A stretch of 42,519 nucleotides of DNA from Thioploca sp. (GCA_030627235.1 DAOUSL010000009.1:1-42519); one strand, 5' to 3'; positions 9,044 to 18,050 are shown, numbered from the stretch's first letter. Made by a program: numbers and translations. Notes: generated by a model from the sequence alone, not told the origin.

Positions 9044-10315
9044 ATGAATAATGAAAATACACATCGTTTCGTGAGTCGTTTAACTCGAAACACATTGGCT
9101 TTAGTATTGGCTGGTGGACGTGGAACTCGTCTTAAAAATCTTACTGATTGGCGAGCTAAACCATCCGTGCCATTTGGTGGTAAATTTCGTATTATTGATT
9201 TTCCATTATCCAATTGTATTAATTCTGGGATACGCAGGATTTCAGTAGCAACTCAATATCGTTCGCATTCCTTAATTCGACATATTCAAAAAGGCTGGAG
9301 TTTTTTACGAGCTGAGTTTGGGGAATTTGTAGAATTAATGCCAGCTGCTCAACAACGGATTGATGAATCTTGGTATGAAGGAACTGCTGATGCAGTATAT
9401 CAAAATCTTAATATTATTCGTAGTCATGCACCAGATTATGTATTAATTCTTGCTGGTGATCATATTTACAAAATGGATTATGGCCCAATGTTAGCCGAAC
9501 ATTTTGAAAATAAGGCTGATATGACTGTAGGTTGTTTAGAAGTACCGTTAGAGATGGCAAAAGAATTTGGAGTAATGAGTGTTGACAATGATGGCCGAAT
9601 TATAGAATTTGCAGAAAAACCAGAAAATCCAAATCCAAGTCCGAATAATCCTGATAACGCACTAGCATCTATGGGAATTTATGTATTTAGTGCTAAATTC
9701 TTATATGAAAAATTACATGAAGATTTTTCTAAATCAAGTTCTAGCCATGATTTTGGTAAAGATATTATTCCAGATTTGATTAAAACAGCTAATATATTTG
9801 CTTATCGGTTTCGTGATGAACAGAAAGGTGGACAGCCTTATTGGCGTGATGTTGGTACTGTAGACGCATTTTGGGAAGCTAATATGGAATTAACTTCGGT
9901 TACTCCACAATTAAATTTATATGATAAACATTGGCCAATATGGACTTATCAAGAACAATTACCACCAGCTAAATTTATATTTAATGATGAGCAAAGACGT
10001 GGGATGGCGGTTGATTCTATGGTTTCTGGAGGTTGTTTAATATCTGGGGCTAAAGTTACTAATTCCTTATTATTCTCTAACGTTAAAGTAAATTCGTATT
10101 CTGCAATAGAGGATACCGTTGTATTGCCAGATGTAGTTGTTGGGAGAAATTGTAATATTAAAAGGGCAGTTATTGATAAAGGAGTTCTTATTCCTGCTGA
10201 CACTATAATTGGTGAAAATCTTGAGGAAGATGCTAAAAGATTTTATGTGAGTGATAATGGAATCGTGTTAGTCACCCCAGAAATGTTAGATCAAAATGTA
10301 CATAATTCAGGTTAA
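9044..10315 (+). CDS. glgC: Glucose-1-phosphate adenylyltransferase (ADP-glucose pyrophosphorylase)
   Basis: GlgC makes ADP-glucose from glucose-1-phosphate and ATP, the committed step of bacterial glycogen synthesis. The 423-residue protein has the nucleotidyltransferase signature [13 protein letters not shown] near residue 20, [20 protein letters not shown] and the conserved [12 protein letters not shown]. It also has the substrate-binding FAEKPENP and a C-terminal left-handed beta-helix region (about 310-400), where GlgC enzymes bind allosteric effectors. Length matches the E. coli enzyme (431). The ATG is preceded by a good ribosome-binding site (aggaa, 9033-9037). No glgA, glgB or glgP is adjacent. 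A terminator hairpin follows at 10380-10403. Confidence 0.95.
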   Translation: MNNENTHRFVSRLTRNTLALVLAGGRGTRLKNLTDWRAKPSVPFGGKFRIIDFPLSNCINSGIRRISVATQYRSHSLIRHIQKGWSFLRAEFGEFVELMPAAQQRIDESWYEGTADAVYQNLNIIRSHAPDYVLILAGDHIYKMDYGPMLAEHFENKADMTVGCLEVPLEMAKEFGVMSVDNDGRIIEFAEKPENPNPSPNNPDNALASMGIYVFSAKFLYEKLHEDFSKSSSSHDFGKDIIPDLIKTANIFAYRFRDEQKGGQPYWRDVGTVDAFWEANMELTSVTPQLNLYDKHWPIWTYQEQLPPAKFIFNDEQRRGMAVDSMVSGGCLISGAKVTNSLLFSNVKVNSYSAIEDTVVLPDVVVGRNCNIKRAVIDKGVLIPADTIIGENLEEDAKRFYVSDNGIVLVTPEMLDQNVHNSG

Positions 10316-10379
10316 ATTTATAGATTATAGCAATTCTTAATGAATTAGGGTAACTCCACAGTTTTAATACTATTAAGTT

Positions 10380-10403
10380 AGGGCGAACCTATGTGTTCGC
10401 CCT
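10380..10403. terminator. Bidirectional terminator / palindromic repeat between glgC and the ABC ATPase gene
   Basis: A perfect 9-bp stem (agggcgaac / gttcgccct) with a 6-base loop lies between the convergent 3' ends, so it could end both transcripts. From memory, GC-rich hairpins of this gggcgaac type are common as dispersed repeats in filamentous sulfur bacteria and cyanobacteria. Confidence 0.7.
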
Positions 10404-10425
10404 GCTTCTTTAAAATTATATAACC

Positions 10426-11379
10426 TTATGCAACTCCAGTGGTTACAGAACGAAATACTTCATCTAATCTTCCTCTTTCAACATGTAATTCTTCTACCTT
10501 CCACTGTTTTTTTCGAGCTTGTTGACTGATTTCAACAACTACAGATTTGTTCTTTTTTGGAAATACTTGATAACTTAAAAAAGAACTAGTTTCAGTTAAA
10601 GTTTCTAATTTATGCACATTTGGAAGTTTCAACAAAGCTTGACGAATACTATCTGCTTGATTAGCCTCAGCTTGCATTGAAATAGTGACAGTATTATGAT
10701 ATTTGGATTTTTCTTCTAATTCAGCTGGAGTTCCATCAGCTAAAATTTTGCCATCGGCAATGATAATGGCTCGGCTACAAACTGCATGAACTTCTTCTAG
10801 AATATGGGTGGATAAAATTATAACCTTTTCTTGAGCCATATTTTTAATCAAGTTACGAACTTCAAATTTTTGATTTGGATCAAGACCATCAGTAGGTTCA
10901 TCCAAAATCAATACTTCTGGGTCATGCAAGATAGCTTGTGCTAATCCAACTCGACGTTTAAAACCTTTAGACAGAGTTTCAATTGGCTGATATAGCACTG
11001 ATTCTAAATTAACTCTAGTTATGGTATCAGCAATTCGATGGCTTTTTTCCTTGCCACTTAGTCCTCGTATTTGAGCAATAAAATCCAAAAAACTAGCTGG
11101 AGTCATATCTGGATAGGCAGGAGCTCCTTCTGGCAAATAACCAATTTTTTGTTTGACTGCAAGAGGATTTTGTATAATATCAAAACCATCGACAGTAACT
11201 GTGCCACTGGTAGGAGACAAAAAACCAGTAATCATTTTCATAGTAGTAGATTTTCCTGCTCCATTTGGGCCTAAAAAACCTAGTACTTCTCCTTTTTTCA
11301 CTTGAAATGATATGTTATCAACCGCAGTCAATGAGTCGAATTGTTTACATAAATTTTTTATTTCAATAATTGTATCCAT
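10426..11379 (-). CDS. ABC transporter ATP-binding protein (ABC-2 / GldA type)
   Basis: The 317-residue protein is a complete ABC ATPase: Walker A GPNGAGKST (37-45), Q-loop region in YLPEGAPAYPDMT, signature LSKGFKRRVGLAQA, Walker B VLILDEPTDGLDP and the switch histidine in STHILEE. A C-terminal extension of about 90 residues follows, as in exporters of the ABC-2 family that include GldA and drug or polysaccharide exporters. ATP hydrolysis would drive export through a separate membrane partner at the inner membrane. No permease gene lies next to it on either side, which is unusual, as these ATPases normally precede their permease. The substrate cannot be told from sequence. Similar ATPases occur in gliding bacteria, but gliding is not shown here. 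Confidence 0.9.
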   Translation of the reverse strand: MDTIIEIKNLCKQFDSLTAVDNISFQVKKGEVLGFLGPNGAGKSTTMKMITGFLSPTSGTVTVDGFDIIQNPLAVKQKIGYLPEGAPAYPDMTPASFLDFIAQIRGLSGKEKSHRIADTITRVNLESVLYQPIETLSKGFKRRVGLAQAILHDPEVLILDEPTDGLDPNQKFEVRNLIKNMAQEKVIILSTHILEEVHAVCSRAIIIADGKILADGTPAELEEKSKYHNTVTISMQAEANQADSIRQALLKLPNVHKLETLTETSSFLSYQVFPKKNKSVVVEISQQARKKQWKVEELHVERGRLDEVFRSVTTGVA

Positions 11380-11509
11380 ATTTTATTCTCTTATAAATTT
11401 TAATTTGATCAAGTTAATTTAAACTTAAGATTATTAAGGATTAATTCTGTAAGTTCAAGTTATAAAGTAAACCATAAATATTATACATAGATTTTTTTTA
11501 GTTCAATAC

Positions 11510-11538
11510 TTGACATTACTTTAATTCTATCTTAGAAT
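11510..11538 (+). promoter_or_regulatory. Sigma-70 promoter of tRNA-Phe
   Basis: A perfect -35 box ttgaca (11510-11515) and a -10 box tagaat (11533-11538) are separated by exactly 17 bases. The tRNA starts 15 bases after the -10 box, so transcription would begin just before the mature 5' end. Confidence 0.8.
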
Positions 11539-11553
11539 ACTCAAGATCAATTA

Positions 11554-11626
11554 GCCCAGATAGCTCAGTCGGTAGAGCAAAGGACTGAAAATCCTTGTGT
11601 CAGTGGTTCGATTCCACTTCTGGGCA
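11554..11626 (+). tRNA. tRNA-Phe (GAA)
   Basis: The 73-base sequence folds into a standard cloverleaf. The acceptor stem is gcccaga/tctgggc, the D-stem gctc/gagc, the anticodon stem aagga/tcctt with loop ctgaaaa (anticodon GAA at 11587-11589), and the T-stem agtgg/ccact with loop ttcgatt. The discriminator base is A. The CCA end is not encoded (aat follows), so it must be added after transcription. It is a single tRNA gene, not part of a cluster. Confidence 0.97.
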
Positions 11627-11734
11627 AATTTCCTACCTGATAATCCTTTCCCAAATTATTTTCTTGCATGTTATAATCAATGATGTGAAGTCTTAAACTT
11701 CAATGTAAAATATCACAACATCTTGAGGTTGGTT

Positions 11735-12919
11735 ATGCAAAAAATACTAAATATCTCTGCAATTATAATCATTGTTTTAATTATTGTCTCGATTTTTTCA
11801 GTAAAACATTTTTCTACAAAAAAAGCCAATATATATGGCCCTACTATGATGGCTTCCTCTAATAAGCTTTTAGCGATAGATACGGGTAAAACTCTTTATG
11901 TCTTTGATAAAGATGGAAAAACTACTGCTCGTAAAACTTATCAAGAACTTGGTATCCCACCTGAAGTTTCAAAAATGCAATTATTAGATAATACTCTTTA
12001 TCTAGCTATGTCTGATGATGGTAGTCTTTATAGTTGTGATTTAACTAGTTGGAAATGTGGAATTTTACCTGGTTTTAGTAATGTGGCTCGTGATAGTTTT
12101 GGTTTTATAATAACCGAAAAATATATTTATATAACTGATACTTCTAGGCATACTTTTAAAACCTTTTATAAAAATGGAACATTAATTGGTGATTCTCGTG
12201 GTACACCAGTTCCTTTATGCTATCCAAATCAATTAAGCCTAATTAATGGTGAATTATATGCAGCAGATACCAATAATCATAGATTGGCTTTAATTGATAT
12301 AACTAATCCAGAAAAAGTTAAAGTTGATACAACTATTGCAGTTACTGGCAATAACAAGACTTGGGAAGTTATAATGTCAGATCGTAATTTACCAAGTTGG
12401 TGTGCTCCAATCTCTGATAAAATTTTTGGAGAAAATGGCGATGCTTATTTTGAACGAGCTTTAGATTTTAATGAAAAAATGATACCTTCTGCTCATAAAT
12501 TAGCACGTAGAGGCAGTGTTTGGCCAACAGCTTTTGCATATGATCATAATAAAAATTGGTGGATACTTATTGGTGGAAATAATTTAAGAAATAGTGATGT
12601 ATTAATTTATGAAGATGGTAAAGCTATAAAACGTATCAATGAAAATATGGAAAAATTTGATCCAGTTGATATTAATCTTTTTCAACAAGATATGTTAGTT
12701 TCAGATTTTGCCTCAATGCAAGTTCTAAAATTCTCTGAAAGTGGTAATTGGATGGGGGAATTTGGAGAGTTAGATTTTCAGCATGACATGAGAGACCTAA
12801 AAAAGATTAAAGATAGATATTCTTTTTATGTTTCAATATCTCAGAAAATGATATATTTCTTGATATTTTTTGTGATTGTAATCGTTATTTTAGACAAGAT
12901 TTATAAGAAAGAATCTTAA
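11735..12919 (+). CDS. Beta-propeller-like protein anchored by N- and C-terminal membrane helices
   Basis: I do not recognise a named family. The 394-residue protein has an N-terminal hydrophobic helix (about 6-24) and a C-terminal one (about 370-388, YFLIFFVIVIVIL, then Lys-rich). Between them lies a domain of about 340 residues rich in beta-strand motifs such as LLAIDTGKTLYVFDKDG, GELYAADTNNHRLALIDI and DVLIYEDGKAI. These look like blades of an NHL/YVTN-type beta-propeller, so the domain is probably periplasmic. The start is the ATG at 11735, because a GAGG ribosome-binding site lies just upstream. An in-frame TTG at 11723 overlaps that site. It stands between tRNA-Phe and a repeat-rich gap; function unknown. 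Confidence 0.7.
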   Translation: MQKILNISAIIIIVLIIVSIFSVKHFSTKKANIYGPTMMASSNKLLAIDTGKTLYVFDKDGKTTARKTYQELGIPPEVSKMQLLDNTLYLAMSDDGSLYSCDLTSWKCGILPGFSNVARDSFGFIITEKYIYITDTSRHTFKTFYKNGTLIGDSRGTPVPLCYPNQLSLINGELYAADTNNHRLALIDITNPEKVKVDTTIAVTGNNKTWEVIMSDRNLPSWCAPISDKIFGENGDAYFERALDFNEKMIPSAHKLARRGSVWPTAFAYDHNKNWWILIGGNNLRNSDVLIYEDGKAIKRINENMEKFDPVDINLFQQDMLVSDFASMQVLKFSESGNWMGEFGELDFQHDMRDLKKIKDRYSFYVSISQKMIYFLIFFVIVIVILDKIYKKES

Positions 12920-12948
12920 GTTTAAATATACAGGATGTGTGGTAAGTA

Positions 12949-13102
12949 TAGACATCGTTTCCTAAATAAGGAAAATAGCTAAATATGATTGTATTAACTG
13001 ACTTTTTGTAGGATGTAATGAGTTTACGAATTACATCTTGATGCAATTCCCTTCGGTCATTGCATCCTACATTTATATAATTTTATTTAGGAAAGATGTC
13101 TA
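12949..13102. repeat. 154-bp composite element with terminal inverted repeats
   Basis: The ends are near-perfect inverted repeats of about 20 bases: tagacatcg...cctaaataa (12949-12969) against ttatttagg...gatgtcta (13083-13102), differing by one inserted base. Inside lies a 63-bp palindromic unit (13008-13070). The layout is that of a miniature inverted-repeat element without coding capacity. A 16-base piece of the right end recurs exactly at 29723-29738. Confidence 0.75.
13008..13070 (+). repeat. 63-bp cloverleaf-like palindromic repeat, copy A
   Basis: The outer arms gtaggatg / catcctac enclose two inner hairpins (gatgtaat/attacatc and gatgcaat/attgcatc). The reverse complement of copy B (17937-17999) matches at 61 of 63 positions by eye. 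Confidence 0.85.
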
Positions 13103-13205
13103 GTTTTTACTATCAAATAAAAGTAAATTATAGCATTAAACCTTGAAATACACAGTAATGAGTTAATAAAGGTTTATATTGATTATTAAAATTAAAGGAA
13201 TTAAT

Positions 13206-15875
13206 ATGGGTCCTCATTATTTAAACCATTTTTTTGCACCTAAATCAGTTGCTATTGTTGGAGCTTCTAAACGAGAAGAAAGTGTTGGTAATCGTTTACT
13301 TTTAAATATGCTGGAAGCTGAATTTCAGGGTAGATTATATCCAGTAAATCCAAAACATGAAGAAATATTAGAAATTAAAACTTATCCTAATATTGATTCT
13401 ATTCCAGATGTTTTAGAACTAGTTGTGATTGCAACTCCAGCTCCAACCATACCCAGTATTGTACGACAATGTGGTGAAAAAAATGTTGATTCGATTATTA
13501 TTATTACAGCTGGTTTTGCTGAATTAGGTGATATTGGTAAACGTTTTCAACAAGAAGTATTAGACATAGCTCATCGTTATAATATTCGTATAATTGGGCC
13601 TAATTGCTTAGGAGTCATACGGCCTAGTGAACATCTAAATGCTACTTTTGGTTATGGAGTTATTCCAACTGGGCATTTAGCTCTAGTTTCTCAATCTGGA
13701 GCAGTTTGTACAGCTATTATCGATTGGGCTCAATCACAGGAAATTGGTTTTTCTACCGTAGTATCAATGGGAGCTGGAGCTGATATTGATTTTGGGGAAA
13801 TACTAGATTTTCTAGCAATGGATGCTAAAACTACTGGAATTTTACTATATGTTGAAGGGATCACTGATTCTAGAAGATTTTTGAGTGGTTTAAAAGCAGC
13901 AGCTAGGTTAAAACCTGTAATTTTAATTAAATCAGGTCGTTATGAAACTGGTTGTAAAGCAGTAATGTCGCATACCGGAACTATGATTGGTGCTGATGAT
14001 GTGTTTGGAGCTGCGATTGAAAGAGCAGGAGTCGTCAGAGCTTATAGTATTGCCCAATTATTTTCTGCTGCTAGAGTGCTTGCTAATGATTATGTGGTAA
14101 AACGTAATCGTCTAGTTATCATAACCAATGCTGGTGGCCCTGGTGTTATGAGTGCTGATAGAGCAGAAGAAGTTGGAATTAAATTAACCGAATTGACTAC
14201 AAATACAATAAATTTATTAAATGAAGTATTACCATCTTTTTGGTCACATTCAAATCCAATTGATATTTTGGGAGATGCAACTCCAAAACGTTATAAACAA
14301 GCTTTAGAAATCTGCTTACAAGATAATAATATTGATGGAGTTTTAGTTATTTTGACACCACAGGCTATGACTAATCCGACTCAGGTAGCTCAGTTTATTA
14401 TTGATGGTGCAAAACATAGTTCCAAACCTGTATTGGCATCGTGGACTGGTGGTGGTAGAGTACAAGAAGGACGAGATTTATTTGCTAAAAGTAGAGTAGC
14501 TCATTTTAATACTCCAGAAGTAGCAGTTGATGCGTTTTCATTTTTAACTAAATATAATCAAAATCAAAAACTTTTAAAACAAATACCTTCCCCTATAGAA
14601 GAACATCTCCATTCTGATATTAAAGGTGCCCAATTAATTATTGAGCGGATATTATCTGAAGGTCGGCAGATACTAACTACCCAAGAATCAAAAGCTATTC
14701 TGGCAGCTTTCAATATTCCAGTTACTCAAACTATAAAAGTTTCCAGTGCTGAAGAAGCTATGATAGCTGCTGAAACCATGGGATTTCCGGTAGTTTTGAA
14801 GATTAATATGGCTGAGTTTGTTCACAAATCTGATGTGGGTGGAGTGCAATTAAATATTAATGGGGTACAAGAAATAGCTCATCATTTTCATGAAATGGAA
14901 CGACTTATCAAAAAAAATCATACTGATGTTGATAAAGTTATTATGACTGTTGAACCAATGTATCGTTCTGCTAGTGGCCGTGAATTAATGATTGGAGTGA
15001 TCAGAGACCCAGTATTTGGACCAGCAATCAGTTTTGGATTAGGCGGTACAATGGTAGAAGTTTTACAAGACAAAGCTGTTGCATTGCCACCATTGAATGA
15101 GTATATGGTCAAACAGATGATTTTTAAAACTAAAGCGGCTAAGTATTTACATAAATTCAGACAATTACCAGAAATTAACCGTCAAGCTTTAATTGATACT
15201 TTATTGAACGTGTCAACTATGGTGAGCGAATTATCAGAAATAGTGGAATTGGATATAAACCCATTGATTGCTGATCATAGAGGTGTTATGGCAGTGGATG
15301 CTCGGATAAGAGTTCAAGTTTCACATCAACTTATCCCTTATTCACATATGGCAATCCATCCATATCCACATGAACTTATCAGTCATTGGCAATTACCAAA
15401 TGGTACTGAAATTACGATTAGGCCAATTCGACCTGAAGATGCTGATATAGAAAAAACCTTTATTCATAATTTATCAGAGCGTAGTAAATATTTCCGGTTT
15501 ATGCAAGCATTACAAGAAATTACTCCAGAAATGATTGTTCGTTTTACCCAAATTGATTATGATCGAGAGATGGCTTTTGTAGCAGTAACAGGAACTGAAG
15601 AGTTAGGAGTTGGACGTTATATTATGAATCCAGATGGTCATTCTGTTGATTTCGCATTAGTGGTTTCTGATCAATATCATGGTATGGGGATTGGGTTTAA
15701 AATTATGCGAGCTTTAATGCAATCAGCTAAACATAAAGGTATTTCTAAGTTTGAAGGTGAAATTTTGACAATCAATAAACCAATGTTATCATTAGTTAAA
15801 AAATTAGGATTCACTATTAAACCAATTGAAGATGATTTAGAAGTTATGCGAGTTATCAAGGATTTACGGCAGTAA
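13206..15875 (+). CDS. PatZ-like protein: ADP-forming acyl-CoA synthetase fused to GNAT acetyltransferase
   Basis: The 889-residue protein matches the architecture of PatZ/Pat. It has an N-terminal CoA-binding Rossmann domain (SVAIVGAS near residue 10), a succinyl-CoA-ligase-like region, an ATP-grasp domain (about 480-700) and a C-terminal GNAT domain (about 730-889, with YHGMGIGFKIM as the acetyl-CoA loop). PatZ acetylates lysines of enzymes such as acetyl-CoA synthetase. His256 (SHTGTMIG) stands where ADP-forming acyl-CoA synthetases carry the phosphohistidine. E. coli PatZ, from memory, has an asparagine there. The ATG at 13206 is chosen because aaagga ends 6 bases upstream; an in-frame TTG at 13179 lies before this site. 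A terminator follows at 15895-15921. Confidence 0.88.
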   Translation: MGPHYLNHFFAPKSVAIVGASKREESVGNRLLLNMLEAEFQGRLYPVNPKHEEILEIKTYPNIDSIPDVLELVVIATPAPTIPSIVRQCGEKNVDSIIIITAGFAELGDIGKRFQQEVLDIAHRYNIRIIGPNCLGVIRPSEHLNATFGYGVIPTGHLALVSQSGAVCTAIIDWAQSQEIGFSTVVSMGAGADIDFGEILDFLAMDAKTTGILLYVEGITDSRRFLSGLKAAARLKPVILIKSGRYETGCKAVMSHTGTMIGADDVFGAAIERAGVVRAYSIAQLFSAARVLANDYVVKRNRLVIITNAGGPGVMSADRAEEVGIKLTELTTNTINLLNEVLPSFWSHSNPIDILGDATPKRYKQALEICLQDNNIDGVLVILTPQAMTNPTQVAQFIIDGAKHSSKPVLASWTGGGRVQEGRDLFAKSRVAHFNTPEVAVDAFSFLTKYNQNQKLLKQIPSPIEEHLHSDIKGAQLIIERILSEGRQILTTQESKAILAAFNIPVTQTIKVSSAEEAMIAAETMGFPVVLKINMAEFVHKSDVGGVQLNINGVQEIAHHFHEMERLIKKNHTDVDKVIMTVEPMYRSASGRELMIGVIRDPVFGPAISFGLGGTMVEVLQDKAVALPPLNEYMVKQMIFKTKAAKYLHKFRQLPEINRQALIDTLLNVSTMVSELSEIVELDINPLIADHRGVMAVDARIRVQVSHQLIPYSHMAIHPYPHELISHWQLPNGTEITIRPIRPEDADIEKTFIHNLSERSKYFRFMQALQEITPEMIVRFTQIDYDREMAFVAVTGTEELGVGRYIMNPDGHSVDFALVVSDQYHGMGIGFKIMRALMQSAKHKGISKFEGEILTINKPMLSLVKKLGFTIKPIEDDLEVMRVIKDLRQ

Positions 15876-15894
15876 TTTTTATAATTATTACCAG

Positions 15895-15921
15895 TAGGCT
15901 AAGTTTGTTTTACTCAGCCTA
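15895..15921. terminator. Bidirectional hairpin between patZ-like gene and rsxC
   Basis: Arms taggctaagt (15895-15904) and actcagccta (15912-15921) pair with one mismatch around a T-rich loop, between two convergent genes. It shows that rsxC is the last gene of its transcript. Confidence 0.55.
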
Positions 15922-15961
15922 TATGATACCAATTTATAATTGGATAATATTTAAAACAGAT

Positions 15962-17452
15962 TTACTTAGTAATAGATTTTTTCTCTTTTACTCTAGCTAA
16001 GGCTGCTTTAATCTTATCTTGTTTACTTTTATCAGCGGCAGCTTTTTTATGTTTAGCTTTACGTTCTTCTTTTTCTCGTTGTAATCTAAATGATCTGAAT
16101 TCATGTCTTTGTTTAGCTAATTCAGCTTTTTTCTGTTCATTTTCAGCTTTTCTAATTTCAGCTTTTGCATAGCGATAATAACTAACTAGTGGAATATGAC
16201 TTGGGCAGACATAAGAACAACAACCGCATTCAATACAATCAAATAATTTATAGTCATGGATTTTCTTCAAATCTTTAGCTTTGGCATACCAATATAATTG
16301 TTGTGGTAATAAATTAAGAGGACAAACGTCTGCACAAGCACCACATCGAATACAAGGCATCTGAGGAGGTTTATCTTTAAGGCGTTCTCCAACAGAAGCG
16401 ATTAAACAATTGGTGGTTTTAATTACTGGCATATCGTCATCTGGTTGAGAAAAACCCATCATTGCTCCACCAACGATTAATCGTTCTATCTCTGGTTTAC
16501 GACCACATTGATCAATCAGAAATCGCATTGGTGTCCCAAATGGTACTTCTAAATTTTGCGGATTTTCAACTGCTCCACCAGTTACGGTAATAATTCGTGA
16601 TATTAATGGCTGGCCTAATTGAACAGCTCTATAAGTAGCTCTGGCTGTTTCTACATTATGTACTACCATTCCATATTTTGCTGGTAGCTGTCCACGTTTG
16701 ATTTCAATCCCTGTAAGCACATTTACTAATTGTAATTCTCCACCAGTTGGATAAATAGTTTCTATCTTAATAATTTCTATTTCTGGGTCTGCTGCTTCTA
16801 ATAAGGCTGCATATGCTTCTGGTTTGTTGTCTTCTACCGCAATTATGCAACGTTCTGTGCCTCCCAAAGCATGTTTAATTATTTTAGCTCCAGCAATAAT
16901 ATCATGAGGTTTTTCTTGCATTAAACGGTCATCACAAGTGATATAAGGTTCACATTCAGAGCCATTAATAATCAGAGTATCTATTCCATCTGGCCTTAAT
17001 TTTATATGAGAAGGAAAACCAGCCCCACCTAAACCAACTACGCCTGCTCTGGCTATATAATCACGCACCATACTTGGGCTTAAAGTTGTATAATCATCCA
17101 AAGGAACTAATTTAGTCCAGGTATCTTTACCATCAGTTTCAATGATAATACAAGGAGCTGTTAGGCCAGACGGATGCGGTACAGCTCTCTCTTCAATGGC
17201 AATTACAGTACCTGAACTAGAAGCATGTAATGGAACAGTCATTAATTTACGACAATTATAAGCATGACAATGAGCGATAATCTGTCCTTTTAATACTTTA
17301 TCTCCAATATTTACCACAGGTTCTGTTGGTTCACCAATATGTTGTAATAATGGCAATATTAAAAAAGGTGGAATATTAGCTGGTACTATAGATTTATTAG
17401 TGGAAAGATTCTTATAACCGTTAGGATGAACTCCACCTGGAAATTCCCACAT
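15962..17452 (-). CDS. rsxC: Electron transport complex subunit RsxC (RnfC)
   Basis: RsxC is the peripheral NADH/flavin and iron-sulfur subunit of the Rsx/Rnf complex on the inner membrane. In E. coli the complex keeps SoxR reduced. The 496-residue protein has the typical N-terminus (FPGGVHP), the NADH/FMN-binding region with VVGLGGAGFPSHIKL and NGSECEPYITCDDRLM, and two [4Fe-4S] motifs (Cys367/370/373/377 and Cys406/409/412/416). A charged Lys/Ala/Glu-rich tail follows. The ATG overlaps the stop codon of the preceding zinc-ribbon gene (TAATG), indicating translational coupling. Unusually, it is separated from rsxB by three unrelated genes, and rsxD does not follow it. Confidence 0.95.
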   Translation of the reverse strand: MWEFPGGVHPNGYKNLSTNKSIVPANIPPFLILPLLQHIGEPTEPVVNIGDKVLKGQIIAHCHAYNCRKLMTVPLHASSSGTVIAIEERAVPHPSGLTAPCIIIETDGKDTWTKLVPLDDYTTLSPSMVRDYIARAGVVGLGGAGFPSHIKLRPDGIDTLIINGSECEPYITCDDRLMQEKPHDIIAGAKIIKHALGGTERCIIAVEDNKPEAYAALLEAADPEIEIIKIETIYPTGGELQLVNVLTGIEIKRGQLPAKYGMVVHNVETARATYRAVQLGQPLISRIITVTGGAVENPQNLEVPFGTPMRFLIDQCGRKPEIERLIVGGAMMGFSQPDDDMPVIKTTNCLIASVGERLKDKPPQMPCIRCGACADVCPLNLLPQQLYWYAKAKDLKKIHDYKLFDCIECGCCSYVCPSHIPLVSYYRYAKAEIRKAENEQKKAELAKQRHEFRSFRLQREKEERKAKHKKAAADKSKQDKIKAALARVKEKKSITK

Positions 17453-17880
17453 TATGTTGTTTGCTCCAATTTTTCTGTGTTTAGTAATTTTTTGAAAAAA
17501 GCTTCATTAGGGTGTGGTTTTATCATAGCCATTTCCTGCATATGTTGTTTTTGCTGAATCTTTGTATCATATATTTTATTTCTGCATCCACGACATCTAA
17601 CAGCACAGGAATAAAGATTTCCTTTAGCTACCTCATACCACCATTTTTGCTGTCTAGCTGTCCATATTTCTTCTAAACCACAATCACGGCATGTATATGA
17701 AATATTGATGTAATATTCAGGAAAACCATGATAAGTATGATTATGTTTAAGTTCTTCATGATTTGCCAATATGCTATCTTGAGGCAATATTTTGTGTACT
17801 GTTTTTACTTCCAGTAATTTTATAGCTTTCTTAAGTCGTTTATTTTTTATTTCTAATCGGCGTTGTTTATTACTTTTCAT
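17452..17880 (-). CDS. Zinc-ribbon domain protein upstream of rsxC
   Basis: The 142-residue protein begins with a basic region (KSNKQRRLEIKNKRLKKAIK) and has a central zinc-ribbon made of YTCRDCG and VRCRGCRNK, with a W-TARQQKWWYEVAKG segment between. This resembles the 'probable zinc-ribbon' family (zf-trcl type), whose role is unknown. Four cysteines in two CxxC pairs can bind one zinc ion. The basic N-terminus suggests nucleic-acid binding, an inference only. Its stop codon overlaps the rsxC start (TAATG), so the two are cotranslated. A 63-bp palindromic repeat lies just upstream (17937-17999). Confidence 0.75.
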   Translation of the reverse strand: MKSNKQRRLEIKNKRLKKAIKLLEVKTVHKILPQDSILANHEELKHNHTYHGFPEYYINISYTCRDCGLEEIWTARQQKWWYEVAKGNLYSCAVRCRGCRNKIYDTKIQQKQHMQEMAMIKPHPNEAFFKKLLNTEKLEQTT

Positions 17881-17936
17881 TTCTATGATAATTATTAAGT
17901 TTTATTAGAAGTATTTCCCCAAATAGGTATATAAAT

Positions 17937-17999
17937 GTAGGATGCAATGAACGAAGAGAATTGCATCAAGATGTAATTCGTAAACTCATTACATCCTAC
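17937..17999 (-). repeat. 63-bp cloverleaf-like palindromic repeat, copy B
   Basis: This is the inverted copy of the element at 13008-13070, with two differences in 63 bases. It lies in the 170-base gap between the methyltransferase gene and the zinc-ribbon gene, at one edge of the genes inserted in the rsx locus. Confidence 0.85.
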
Positions 18000-18050
18000 A
18001 TTATATTGCAATATTAATTTTGTTCTAGTCTCTTAGATTTTGGTAAGAGC

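Noticed and set aside
13008-13070. tRNA-like or riboswitch RNA
   Set aside because: The cloverleaf-like fold lacks tRNA bases and T-loop sequence, is symmetric, and its second copy lies in an unrelated context; a dispersed repeat fits better.
12920-13178. Insertion sequence
   Set aside because: Inverted repeats are present, but no transposase frame or fragment occurs in or near the region.
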